DNA of 64,000 nucleotides from an uncultured Lachnospiraceae bacterium. Its GTDB lineage: Bacteria > Bacillota > Clostridia > Lachnospirales > Lachnospiraceae. The notes under the pieces were generated by a model. It had not been told where the DNA came from. It was given only the letters and a program-made list of their open reading frames with translations, and did no database searches. The stretch is taken from positions 186,001 through 250,000 of the forward strand of contig CAMXIK010000001.1 in NCBI GenBank assembly GCA_947243855.1, in the 5' to 3' direction. The translations under genes were made by a program, and so were the position numbers. Numbering within the stretch: the first letter of the stretch is position 1; each line of letters starts with the position of its first letter. This document shows positions 24,511-33,078 of the stretch, in pieces.

Positions 24511-26301
24511 TTATTTTTGTATTCCATTTTGCGCTAGCCACTCCTCTCCCATATCCTGTACAAGGAAATCCCAGACCACATCATATCTTTGTTCAAAGAA
24601 CGTGCGCATGTCGGCTGCATATTGCTCAAATTCATCAGATTTATCATCCATGTAAAACCGCATGTTGCTGGCCGCAAGGGGTTCTCTCATTGTCTGCACA
24701 TATTGATCGATAAATAAATTGCATGTTTCAGGCGCGAAGACTTCTTTGCCAATGTATAGGAGCCGCTGGGCAAACTGGCGGCGGAAGGTTTCGTTTTGAT
24801 AAAGTGAAGCAAAAACGGGGTCTTCGCCTATCACATATGTAAGACTATCTAAGAAGAGATAGTCGCCGAATTTCCCCGGTTGATTTATGTCAAATAACAT
24901 CCACCGCCATTTGGTGTCGCCGTAGATGGAACCATCATTAGTGCGCGTTCTCCATAAGGCAATATTGTTGTGAGGCCAATCAACATTGGCAATATAAATT
25001 TCCATAGCATAATAGTCAATATAGCTGTCTATATCAATTAGATCGCAGGCACGATTGTAGTTTTCGCTATCGGTCATATTGTGTTCATTGATAAAGGCGG
25101 TCATTTCTTCGTAGAGCTGCCGGTCATCTTCAATCCCTGCGGTTAAATTGTCTTGGTAAGAATTGCGTTTCATCATGATAATATTGTCTTTGGCAACTTG
25201 ATAATGATGATGAATGTATTCCGCGTCATAATCTTCTGTAATATAATATGTCCCCCAATATTCTCCGTCGAGAAACAGGACACAAGGAATAAAATCTATC
25301 GTTGCAAAGGGTAGGTCTTGTGTCAGTGCATGTACGAGATAATCTTTCGCTCTGAATATATTATCTTGGCCGCCAGAAAATAAAACGATTTTATCAGGAA
25401 AGCTATTCTCATGAAATATATCAGCTTGAAAAGCGCTATGTTCACTGTATTCTGTTCTTGCATAACACCGAATGCTTCTGGGTAACAGTGCACAGCTTCC
25501 TTCACCCTTGATACGAATCCCGCATTTTTGGGAGAGGACAGTATTTTGCTGATTGTCAAAAAGCGTTATGTATGCTTCCCGCTCCCAACCAATTCCGCGC
25601 ATGAAATAGTTTGAGACCCAATTAGGCCAATGAGGCAGCTCGCTGAAATTGTCTTCATTATTAAGAAAATGATCAAACGTACTTCCATTAACATAGATGC
25701 CGATATCATCATCAAAAAGATTTTCAGGAGAGGTTACGATAGAAGCAGTATAAATATTCTGATAGCCCGTCTTTTCCTGAAATCCAATAAAATATGTTCC
25801 AGTGATGGAAGAGAGGCAGTTTCCCGCAGAATCAAATAGGGAGGCGCGGATAACGGTACACTTATCTACGGGATAATCAGGCGCGGTATAATTGGGTATA
25901 TCTTTTGTATCTGTATATTTTTCAATTAAGTCCGTCAAAAACCCCGTCGATGTATCCGTCCTCATAGAATAAACATTTGGATGAGTTGTTGCGTCTTCTA
26001 TGTATAGCGGTTTATTTTTGTTAAATACGGGATCGTTTGTGGTTGGCTCGCTGCCGTCCAACGTATAGTGTATGGCATATTTTCTGCCGCCATAAATGGA
26101 AAGATAAAACGGGGAATCATAAAACCCCGGCTCTCTGGAAAAAGAAAGCTGATTTCCGTAATGCAGTTTTATGAATGGAAAAGCAATCAATACCACTATA
26201 ATGACGGCTGCAATGGTTAAGACCTGTTTCGTATAGGCACTGATTGTAATTCGCCTCCTTTTGTCAAATAGGAATTGCAATATTCTCGCCTTTGATCCCA
26301 T
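24511..26301 (-). CDS. Membrane-anchored CotH-type kinase, copy 1
   Basis: A paralogue of the next gene, 596 residues from the track ATG or 577 from an AUC at 26244. The architecture is the same: an N-terminal helix (VLTIAAVIIVVLIAFPFI), a CHB_HEX-type domain (EPGFYDSPFYLSIYGGRKYAIHYTLDGSEPTTND) and a CotH kinase-like domain (GIRIKGEGSCALLPRSIRCYART, FLDGEYWGTYYITEDYDAEYIHHHY, WRWMLFDINQPGKFG). The last 40 or so residues are almost identical to copy 2. AAAGGAGG is followed after 9 bases by ATC AGT GCC TAT, aligned with ATT AGT ACC TAT in copy 2, while the ATG at 26301 has no spaced ribosome site. It is first gene of the four-gene operon, with a clear promoter upstream. AT-rich compared with neighbours. 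Confidence 0.86.
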   Translation of the reverse strand: MGSKARILQFLFDKRRRITISAYTKQVLTIAAVIIVVLIAFPFIKLHYGNQLSFSREPGFYDSPFYLSIYGGRKYAIHYTLDGSEPTTNDPVFNKNKPLYIEDATTHPNVYSMRTDTSTGFLTDLIEKYTDTKDIPNYTAPDYPVDKCTVIRASLFDSAGNCLSSITGTYFIGFQEKTGYQNIYTASIVTSPENLFDDDIGIYVNGSTFDHFLNNEDNFSELPHWPNWVSNYFMRGIGWEREAYITLFDNQQNTVLSQKCGIRIKGEGSCALLPRSIRCYARTEYSEHSAFQADIFHENSFPDKIVLFSGGQDNIFRAKDYLVHALTQDLPFATIDFIPCVLFLDGEYWGTYYITEDYDAEYIHHHYQVAKDNIIMMKRNSYQDNLTAGIEDDRQLYEEMTAFINEHNMTDSENYNRACDLIDIDSYIDYYAMEIYIANVDWPHNNIALWRTRTNDGSIYGDTKWRWMLFDINQPGKFGDYLFLDSLTYVIGEDPVFASLYQNETFRRQFAQRLLYIGKEVFAPETCNLFIDQYVQTMREPLAASNMRFYMDDKSDEFEQYAADMRTFFEQRYDVVWDFLVQDMGEEWLAQNGIQK

Positions 26302-26311
26302 ATCCTAAAAC

Positions 26312-26340
26312 ATAATATCATGTTAAATCCTATATTTCAA
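26312..26340 (-). promoter_or_regulatory. Promoter of the CotH-CotH-VTC-DUF4956 operon
   Basis: On the minus strand, TTGAAA (26340-26335), 17 bases, TATTAT (26317-26312). The predicted transcript would begin only a few bases before the annotated ATG at 26301. This leaves that ATG nearly leaderless and favours initiation further downstream, after AAAGGAGG. Confidence 0.7.
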
Positions 26341-26431
26341 CAAAATTATCATAATGAAAACGATAGAATAAAAAATATATAGGTTACAATATAATACAAG
26401 AGTAAAGCGGGAAGGGCATTGAGAGGTTCGT

Positions 26432-26755
26432 ATGATGTATGAAAAAAGTTTTGCGGAAAGACTTTCTCAGTTGAGATTACAAAAAGCGGTATCCGCCCGT
26501 GATATGAGTCTGTCAATTGGGCAAAATCCCGGCTATATCAATAATATCGAGACCGGTAAGGCGCTCCCTTCTATGAGCAACTTCTTTTATATCTGTCATT
26601 ATCTTGGCATTACTCCTATGGACTTTTTTAATTATGATGCCGTCCGTCCAAGAGATATGGATCAGATCTGTCATGAGTTAAATAAACTGACGGATTCGCA
26701 ATTTAGCAGTATTAAGGAGATCGTCGGAGAACTGGCGCGGCTGAACGGGCGGTGA
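26432..26755 (+). CDS. XRE-family helix-turn-helix regulator
   Basis: A 107-residue DNA-binding protein. The N-terminal Cro/CI-type domain is complete: FAERLSQLRLQKAVSARDMSLSIGQNPGYINNIETGKALPSMSNFFYICHYLGITPMDFF. A short helical tail follows (ELNKLTDSQFSSIKEIVGELARLNG), perhaps for dimerisation. GAGAGG precedes tandem ATG codons (26432 and 26435). It is divergent from the CotH operon across about 130 bases and is a candidate to regulate it, though no operator was identified. A terminator follows and overlaps the next gene's start region. Confidence 0.9.
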   Translation: MMYEKSFAERLSQLRLQKAVSARDMSLSIGQNPGYINNIETGKALPSMSNFFYICHYLGITPMDFFNYDAVRPRDMDQICHELNKLTDSQFSSIKEIVGELARLNGR

Positions 26756-26789
26756 TGCAAAATCTTTCCGCCCCGATTCATATCCTGCT

Positions 26790-26837
26790 CTCCCTGTGCA
26801 TAGATTTATAGTAACTATACGCAGGGAGGGTTTTTTT
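26790..26837 (+). terminator. Terminator whose 3' arm carries the sipL ribosome site
   Basis: CTCCCTGTGCATAG (26790-26803) and CTATACGCAGGGAG (26815-26828) form a 14-bp stem with one mismatch and one G-U. GG and TTTTTTT (26831-26837) follow directly. It ends the XRE transcript. The 3' arm contains the GGGAGG ribosome site of the next gene, whose GTG comes immediately after the T-run. Confidence 0.85.
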
Positions 26838-28394
26838 GTGGAGCTAGTGAAAAAAAAGATACATATGGATCGGATCAGCGGCAGGGCTGGAACCCAGATC
26901 GTATTGGAAGAGGATGTGAATATTTCAGATAACAAGATGGATGCAAACTATCTGTTGAGCAGCAAGGGCGAGATCGTTATGGAGGAGATCCGCCCCGGCG
27001 AAAACGTAGTGAATCTGAAAGGAAAGCTGGTGGTATCCGTCCTGTATCTGACAGATATGGACGGTATGTGCGCCAGCATGGAGGCGGTGATTCCCTTTGA
27101 GGAAAAGGTGAATATGGAAGGGGTCTGCAACAACGATACGATCCAGACAGAGTATCGGATTGAGGATTTGACCGTAGGGCTGATTAATTCCCGTAAACTG
27201 AGTGTGCAGGCAGTGGTCTCCTTTACGCTGGAGCGGGAGGAGCAGCTAGAGTGCGAGACAGCGGTTGACCTATACTGCGACGAACCCGTGGAATACCGCA
27301 AGTGCGTATATCCGGTAGTGGAATTGGTGCTGCACAAAAAAGATATTTTCCGGTTGAAAGAGGAGATGGAGTTGACCGGTAATCTGCCCAATATTTTTCA
27401 GACGGTATGGCACCATATCAGCTTCGACCATGTGGAATTTAAGGCGCTGGAAGAAAAAATCTCGATTCAGGGTGAAATGAAGGCGTTCTTTCTTTACGAG
27501 GGCGAGGGCGACAACGACAAAACGCAGTGGTACGAGAACACCGTTCCTTTTTCGGGGATTATCGAGTGTCACGGCTGCCGCGAAAATATGATCCCGGATA
27601 TCCAATATCATCTGGGCCAATGCAACGTGGAGGTACGTCAGGATTTTGACGGCGAGGAGAGAGTGTTCTGTGTGGAACCTGTGCTGGATCTAAACATTCA
27701 CCTTTATGAGGAAGAAAATCTGGAAGTGATTTCCGACGTTTACGGCGTGGATAAAGAGATCGAGGCGTTGACGGCACAGATGCCGGTGAAGAGCCTTCTT
27801 CTGGCCGGAAGCGGGAAATGCAAAATTGCGGAGCATGTGCGGATTCAGAATCCGGAGATGCCGATGTATCAGTTGATTCATTCCGAGGGAGAAATCCGGA
27901 TTGACGAGCAGTCGATTGTGGAGAACGGAATCGCCGTCACGGGGACGCTTATGGTGACGACGCTGTATCTGTGCGCGGCGAATGTAAAAACGATTTATTC
28001 CACCGTGAACGAACTGCCGTTCCAATATGTGATAGAGGCGGATAACATTCTGCCCACCTGCGTCTACAAGCTGAGAAGCAGCATCGAACAGTTGACCGTG
28101 ACCATGCTTGACAGCGACGAGCTGGACGTGAAGGCGGCTTTGCAGTTTAAGGTGATTGTATTTGCCATTCAAAATCGGGATCTGGTGACGGAGATCAAGG
28201 TGGAACCGTTGGATCTGAACAAATTAAGCGATCTTCCGGGTATGGTGATCTGCATTGCCGGCCCCGGAGATACGCTGTGGGATATCGGAAAACGCTATTA
28301 TGTGCCAGTAGCGCAGTTAAAAGAAGTAAACGAACTGCCTACGGAGGAGATCAATGCGGGCGATAAGATACTGGTGGTAAAGGGCGGAATTTAA
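26838..28394 (+). CDS. sipL: SipL-like spore morphogenesis protein (DUF3794 plus LysM)
   Basis: 518 residues from GTG 26838 (MELVKKKIHMDRISG). Three SPOCS/DUF3794 domains occupy about 30-450; their repeats are visible as ANYLLSSKGEIVMEEIRPGENVVNLKGKLVVSVLYL and LIHSEGEIRIDEQSIVENGIAVTGTLMVTTLYL. A C-terminal LysM domain (GPGDTLWDIGKRYYVPVAQLKEVNELPTEEINAGDKILVV) binds SpoIVA in Clostridioides SipL during coat assembly. The track start at 26796 lies inside a terminator and is rejected. Expression should be mother-cell specific by analogy; no sporulation-sigma promoter was identified with confidence. Confidence 0.9.
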   Translation: MELVKKKIHMDRISGRAGTQIVLEEDVNISDNKMDANYLLSSKGEIVMEEIRPGENVVNLKGKLVVSVLYLTDMDGMCASMEAVIPFEEKVNMEGVCNNDTIQTEYRIEDLTVGLINSRKLSVQAVVSFTLEREEQLECETAVDLYCDEPVEYRKCVYPVVELVLHKKDIFRLKEEMELTGNLPNIFQTVWHHISFDHVEFKALEEKISIQGEMKAFFLYEGEGDNDKTQWYENTVPFSGIIECHGCRENMIPDIQYHLGQCNVEVRQDFDGEERVFCVEPVLDLNIHLYEEENLEVISDVYGVDKEIEALTAQMPVKSLLLAGSGKCKIAEHVRIQNPEMPMYQLIHSEGEIRIDEQSIVENGIAVTGTLMVTTLYLCAANVKTIYSTVNELPFQYVIEADNILPTCVYKLRSSIEQLTVTMLDSDELDVKAALQFKVIVFAIQNRDLVTEIKVEPLDLNKLSDLPGMVICIAGPGDTLWDIGKRYYVPVAQLKEVNELPTEEINAGDKILVVKGGI

Positions 28395-28484
28395 ATTCGG
28401 ATTGTAAAATGAAAGACTATCGTATATACTTTGAAATAGGCTCCGCGTATTTGACGGGCAAAAATACGGAGAAGGATAAAGGAT

Positions 28485-30089
28485 ATGAACAAAACGTCAA
28501 TTTTGAAGAATAAATTATTTCTGTATCTGACGGAATTTTTTTCGGGTATGTCCGTGATGGCTGTGGAACTGGGGGCGAGCAGACTGCTTGCTCCCTATTT
28601 CAGCTCCTCTCAGATTGTGTGGACCATCATCATCGGTACCATTATGATTGCTATGGCGCTGGGAAACATTTACGGGGGAAAGAGCGCGGACAAAAATCCC
28701 AATCCGGACAAGCTCTACACCCGCATTTTGATTGCGGGCGTCTGGATCGCGGCGATTCCCGTGGTGGGAAAATATATCGTTTTGGGGATTTCCGCCCTTC
28801 TGATTTTTACGGTGAATACGAATTTTCTGGTTTGGGCGGCCTTTGCGGCGTGTATGGTGATTTTTGTATTTCCGCTGTTTCTGCTTGGGACGGTAACGCC
28901 CTCACTGGCTAAATATACGGTGGACAGTCTGGAAGACAGCGGAAGCACTGTGGGAACGCTGAACGCGTTCAACACGATCGGCAGTATTATCGGCACCTTT
29001 GTACCTACCTTCGTTTCCATACCGGCGGTGGGCACTTCTGTGACCTTTCTGATTTTTGCGGCGATTCTGCTGGCGCTTGGCATCCTTTATTTTGTCAGCA
29101 AAAAAAGCGGGTTGAAAAAGAGCGGCGTATCGGTGGCGCTGTTTGTTTTATGCTGCGTTTTCGGGGCGTCGAACAGCTTTGCGTTTTGGGAGAGTGATTT
29201 GGCTTACGAAGGAGAGTCCATTTATAATTATTTGCAGGTAAAAGAAACTGACAGGAGCGTCATATTATCGACGAACGTGCTGTTTGGCGTGCAGTCCATT
29301 CTGATCAAGGACGAGGGGCTGACGGGGATGTATTACGATTATGCCATGGCGGCTCCACTGATGACAGGGAAGGAGAATCCGGCGGACTGCAATACCTTGA
29401 TTCTCGGCATGGGGACGGGCACTTATGCGCACCAGTGCCGGGCTTACTATGGGGATATGCCAGTAGAGGGCGTGGAGATCGACGAGAAGATCACGGAGCT
29501 GGCAAGGGAATATTTTGAACTGCCGGAGGATGTGAAGGTGACCACTTACGACGGCCGGGCTTACCTGAATGCGATCGACGGCAAGTATGACGTGATTATG
29601 GTGGACGCTTATCAGGACATTACGATACCTTTTCAAATGTCCTCCGTGGAGTTTTTTACATTGGTGCGCGATCATCTGACAGAGGACGGCGTGATGGTGG
29701 TCAACATGAATATGCGCGGAAGCGGGGAGGACAGCATCAACGCTTATCTGGCGGACACCATCAGCAGCGTGTTTGGGGAGGTCTGCACGGTGGATGTGAG
29801 GGGCACAACCAACAGGGAACTTTTTGCCTCCAACAATCCGCAGATGCTCGCCAATTTGGAAAAACATAAGGAGGCCGTCACGGATGAGGGCCTCCTTGGA
29901 ATGATGAATACCGTTTCTGAAAATCTGTCCGCCTATGAAGCAGGGGAGCGCATTATGACGGACGACAAAGCGCCTGTAGAGCTTCTTGGTATGCGCGTGA
30001 TCGACGAGCTGATCCGCGACGAGGTTGCGGCTTACAAGCAGTTATATGAGGAGCAGGGGATCAGAGGCGTTTTGGACAGCCTACTTTAA
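28485..30089 (+). CDS. Membrane-fused spermidine-synthase-like protein
   Basis: A 534-residue fusion. The N-terminal half has about six to seven membrane helices (residues 10-230), starting with LTEFFSGMSVMAVELGASRLLAPYFSSSQIVWTIIIG, the signature of the fused MFS/spermidine synthase family. The C-terminal half is a Rossmann aminopropyltransferase/methyltransferase fold with LILGMGTGTYAHQC near 300, GVEIDEKITELAREYF and DVIMVDAYQ near 372. True polyamine synthesis has not generally been shown for this family. A stem (CTCCGCGTATTT/AAATACGGAG) before the start partly covers the ribosome site. Its stop overlaps the convergent beta-galactosidase stop by 9 bases. Confidence 0.85.
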   Translation: MNKTSILKNKLFLYLTEFFSGMSVMAVELGASRLLAPYFSSSQIVWTIIIGTIMIAMALGNIYGGKSADKNPNPDKLYTRILIAGVWIAAIPVVGKYIVLGISALLIFTVNTNFLVWAAFAACMVIFVFPLFLLGTVTPSLAKYTVDSLEDSGSTVGTLNAFNTIGSIIGTFVPTFVSIPAVGTSVTFLIFAAILLALGILYFVSKKSGLKKSGVSVALFVLCCVFGASNSFAFWESDLAYEGESIYNYLQVKETDRSVILSTNVLFGVQSILIKDEGLTGMYYDYAMAAPLMTGKENPADCNTLILGMGTGTYAHQCRAYYGDMPVEGVEIDEKITELAREYFELPEDVKVTTYDGRAYLNAIDGKYDVIMVDAYQDITIPFQMSSVEFFTLVRDHLTEDGVMVVNMNMRGSGEDSINAYLADTISSVFGEVCTVDVRGTTNRELFASNNPQMLANLEKHKEAVTDEGLLGMMNTVSENLSAYEAGERIMTDDKAPVELLGMRVIDELIRDEVAAYKQLYEEQGIRGVLDSLL

Positions 30090-32096
30090 TTTTATAATCG
30101 CCACATCTTTCTTCTCAAGGACGAGCGCGTCGCCCGCCTCATAGCGTTTACCGCTGAGCAGATCGTCTCCCGCGAAGGGAAGGGCCGCGGTATAGGTATC
30201 TTCCCGATGGTTGAGCAGAAATACAAACGTACCGTTTTGATTGATTCGTCTGGTTACCTCTACGCCGTCCGGCGTGTTCATAATGGGCTGGATGCCGGCT
30301 TCTTTACAAATCTCTTCCAGATAAACCCGGTAAAATTCGTCGTTTGACTGTGACGCGACATAGTAGCCAAAGCCTTTGCCGAAAGCGTTTTTCGTGAGCA
30401 CAGGCATCCCGGCATAGAAATCTTCTTCATAGAAAGCGAGCGCTTCCGCTCCCTCGGTGTGCAGGAGGTCGCAGAGCAGTCCGGCGGGATAGGTGCTGCC
30501 GTGGTAGTGGAAACGGTTGTGCAAAGTCTGCGGCAGCGCGTCTTCTTCCTCTACCCAGATGCCAAGGATATCCCGCAGTTTTCCGGGGTATCCGCCGACG
30601 GTTACCAGATCATGCTCGTCCGTATAGCCGCTGAAAAAGGTGGTCAGGAAACGGCCGCCCTCTTTCACATAGGCACGGATTTTCTCGTCATACCCCGTCT
30701 TTACCATGTAGAGCATGGGGGCGATCAACAGATCGTATTGGGATAAGTCGTCCTCCACGCTGATCATATCCACGGGAATATTCAAATCAAACAGGGCCTT
30801 ATAATAATGTTCCACCTCCGCGCAGTAATCCAGATAGATGGAGGGGCCGGAGGAGTAGGAGACAGCCCACCAGTTGTCCCAGTCAAAGACAATGGCGGCT
30901 TTCGCGTCGCTTCTTGCTCCCAGCGTCTGGGAACCAAGCTTTTCAAGCTCCGCGCCCAAGGCCGCAGTCTCACGGAATACCCTTGTATTCTCATGGCCCG
31001 CATGGTCGATGACCGCGCCGTGATATTTTTCGCAGGCGCCGACGCTGCGTTTCATCTGGAAAAACAGAACCGTGTCCGCGCCGTGGGCGATTGCCTGATA
31101 GCTCCACAGCCGCATCACGCCGGGACGTTTTAACATATTAAAGGGCTGCCAGTTTTGGACGGAGGGCGTCTGTTCCATCAAAGCGAAAGGTTTACCCTGC
31201 TTTAAACCGCGCATCAGGTCGTGGCGAAGAGCGGTGCCTGATATGGGCGTGTCATTTGAAGGATAATTGTCCCATGAAATAAAATCCATGTATTTGCCCC
31301 ACATCTGGTAGTCCAGACCGAAGAAGGTTCCCATCAGGTTCGTGGTGATGGGAATATCTGGGGTAATGGCATGAATCGCTTCGTATTCCAGCCGGTACGC
31401 GTTTAAAATGCTCTCGGAGTTAAACCGCCTGTAATCCAGAGAAATGCCCTGAAAACAGGAACGGGTGTCGCCCATGTGTTCGGACAGGAGATTCGGTACG
31501 ACGATGTCTTCAAAATCATAGAAGGTATGTCCCCAAAAGGCTGTGTCCCAGACGCGGTTTACCTCGTCGATGGTTTTGTATTTTTCCTTCAGCCATTCCC
31601 GAAATTTTTTCTCGCAGTTCTCGCAGTAGCATTCCCCGCCGTACTCGTTGGAGATATGCCAAGCCACGATATTATCGTAATCCTTGTAACGCTCCGCCAG
31701 CTTCGCGGCCAGTGCGGGGGCATACTTGCGGTAGGTGGGACTGTTGGGACAGGAGTTATGGCGGCCGCCGAATTTGCGTTTCATGCCGTTATGCTCCACC
31801 CGCAGGATATCGGGGTGCTTTCTTGCCATCCATGCCGGATGTGCCCCGGTGGAGGTCGCGAGACATACGTTCAGGCCATGCTCTGTAACCAGATTCATAA
31901 TCTTGTCCAGTTTTTCGAAGTGGTAAACGTCGTCGTCAGATTGTAAGGAAGCCCAGCTAAAGACATTCAGCGTAACGGTGTCGATGTGGGCAAGCTTCAA
32001 AAGCCGCATGTCCTCTTCCCAAGTTTCTTCCGGCCACTGTTCCGGGTTGTAATCGCCGCCGTAGGGGATTTTTTTGATGTTTTCGTATGTAACCAT
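30081..32096 (-). CDS. Beta-galactosidase, GH42
   Basis: Cytoplasmic GH42 beta-galactosidase, 671 residues from ATG 32096 (MVTYENIKKIPYGGDYNPEQWP; GAGAGAGG before it), without signal peptide. The TIM barrel has the acid/base Glu in AWHISNEYGGECYC and the nucleophile Glu in PFALMEQTPSVQNW. The zinc-type cysteine cluster CYCENCEKKFREWLKEKY follows the first. Trimerisation and C-terminal beta domains complete the usual length. It likely acts on short galactosides imported by systems not present here, as there are no sugar-transport neighbours. It forms a single-gene minus-strand unit. Confidence 0.95.
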   Translation of the reverse strand: MVTYENIKKIPYGGDYNPEQWPEETWEEDMRLLKLAHIDTVTLNVFSWASLQSDDDVYHFEKLDKIMNLVTEHGLNVCLATSTGAHPAWMARKHPDILRVEHNGMKRKFGGRHNSCPNSPTYRKYAPALAAKLAERYKDYDNIVAWHISNEYGGECYCENCEKKFREWLKEKYKTIDEVNRVWDTAFWGHTFYDFEDIVVPNLLSEHMGDTRSCFQGISLDYRRFNSESILNAYRLEYEAIHAITPDIPITTNLMGTFFGLDYQMWGKYMDFISWDNYPSNDTPISGTALRHDLMRGLKQGKPFALMEQTPSVQNWQPFNMLKRPGVMRLWSYQAIAHGADTVLFFQMKRSVGACEKYHGAVIDHAGHENTRVFRETAALGAELEKLGSQTLGARSDAKAAIVFDWDNWWAVSYSSGPSIYLDYCAEVEHYYKALFDLNIPVDMISVEDDLSQYDLLIAPMLYMVKTGYDEKIRAYVKEGGRFLTTFFSGYTDEHDLVTVGGYPGKLRDILGIWVEEEDALPQTLHNRFHYHGSTYPAGLLCDLLHTEGAEALAFYEEDFYAGMPVLTKNAFGKGFGYYVASQSNDEFYRVYLEEICKEAGIQPIMNTPDGVEVTRRINQNGTFVFLLNHREDTYTAALPFAGDDLLSGKRYEAGDALVLEKKDVAIIKLK

Positions 32097-32180
32097 AAGA
32101 TACCTCTCTCTGCGCTGTGTGCGCCCGCTTTTTATTAAATTTATCATAGCTGTTTCGGGGGCTTTAAGCAAGACATTTCC

Positions 32181-32219
32181 GGAAAAGAAAAAGGAACCGG
32201 GAAGATTCCCGATTCCTTT
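32181..32219 (-). terminator. Terminator after the 210-residue protein gene
   Basis: AAAGGAA-C-CGGGAA and TTCCCG-A-TTCCTTT (32190-32219) form a 13-bp stem with one mismatch. On the minus strand it is followed by TTCTTTTCC. It lies 18 bases beyond the stop of the minus-strand gene at 32237. Confidence 0.75.
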
Positions 32220-32236
32220 CTATAAAAGTTTTTGAT

Positions 32237-32869
32237 TTAGTTCTCGGTAATGGTCTGGGTCGTCTGAGCCGCATCCTCAGCCATCTTGTCAAAGCCCTTC
32301 ATAACGGCGTCGTAGGTCTGCTTGGAAATCTCCGGAAGCTCGCCGCCCCAAGTTTTCTCAGCCTGCTTGTAGCCTTTCTCAAAAGCCTTGCGCATATCTT
32401 CGATCTTGCTGGGATCGCCGCCGGTCAATGCGGTAGCGAAGTCAAGGATTCTGTTGGAAGTCTGCTTTACGCCCCAGTAACCGTCCTCGGAAACATCCTG
32501 CTGCGCCTGCAGTTTGGTAGCTTCGTCTACCTCGAACTTGCCGCTGGCAAGGAATTTCCACATATCGCCGTTTGCAACGTTGAAAGTCTGGCCCTGCTTG
32601 GTCATCAACTGCTGCACGATGTTCTGCAGCTGTTTCGTGTGCTCATCCGCATCCGCTTTCATTTTGTTGATCAGCTCTGTGTTCTGTACATATTTCTTCG
32701 CTGATAAGCTGGCATCGTTCTTAGAAGGCTCATAGACAACGCCGTCGTCTTTCTTCTCGGCAACGTTTTTGTTCTCTTCAGCGGTCTTGTTTGTCTGCTG
32801 CTCCTGCTGATTGACAGGGTATGTCTCGTAAGCATTGCTGTTTACACCGTTAATTCCGTTTACGCTCAT
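32237..32869 (-). CDS. Conserved hypothetical protein, 210 residues
   Basis: Not recognised with certainty. There is no signal peptide. The N-terminus is Asn/Gln/Glu-rich (MSVNGINGVNSNAYETYPVNQQEQQTN), much like the leader of flagellar-exported proteins. A helical domain follows: ELINKMKADADEHTKQLQNIVQQLMTKQGQTF, then SEDGYWGVKQTSNRILDFATALTGGDPSKIEDMRKAFEKGYKQAEKTWGGELPEISKQTYDAVMKGFDKM. The GYWGV...RILDFA...FEKGY...LPEIS...TYDAV pattern resembles a widespread uncharacterised bacterial family. AAGGAGGG precedes the ATG and a clear terminator follows, so it is a well-defined single gene. Confidence 0.8.
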   Translation of the reverse strand: MSVNGINGVNSNAYETYPVNQQEQQTNKTAEENKNVAEKKDDGVVYEPSKNDASLSAKKYVQNTELINKMKADADEHTKQLQNIVQQLMTKQGQTFNVANGDMWKFLASGKFEVDEATKLQAQQDVSEDGYWGVKQTSNRILDFATALTGGDPSKIEDMRKAFEKGYKQAEKTWGGELPEISKQTYDAVMKGFDKMAEDAAQTTQTITEN

Positions 32870-32987
32870 GGGTATCCCTCCTTGGAAAATAATATATGTT
32901 TACCGTTGCGAAAAGACTGCCCGCAGGCAATCTCTTTATTCTATTTACTATATCGTACCATTTTCCTAAATAGATTAGAACCTATCC

Positions 32988-33016
32988 TTGACTTTTTGAG
33001 TGAAATTGTATAAAAT
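32988..33016 (+). promoter_or_regulatory. Promoter upstream of ispE
   Basis: TTGACT (32988-32993), 17 bases, TAAAAT (33011-33016). It lies 62 bases before the ispE start codon. Confidence 0.7.
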
Positions 33017-33078
33017 TAAGTACAATCATGTATACAAAGTACATCGGAATTAGATACAAACTCGGAGGAGAATCCTTT

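Noticed and set aside
24481-24536. Vestigial copy of the VTC gene start after CotH copy 1
   Set aside because: The ATGGAATACA match comes from the conserved CotH C-terminal codons (NGIQK), which overlap the true VTC start in copy 2; no further VTC similarity follows.
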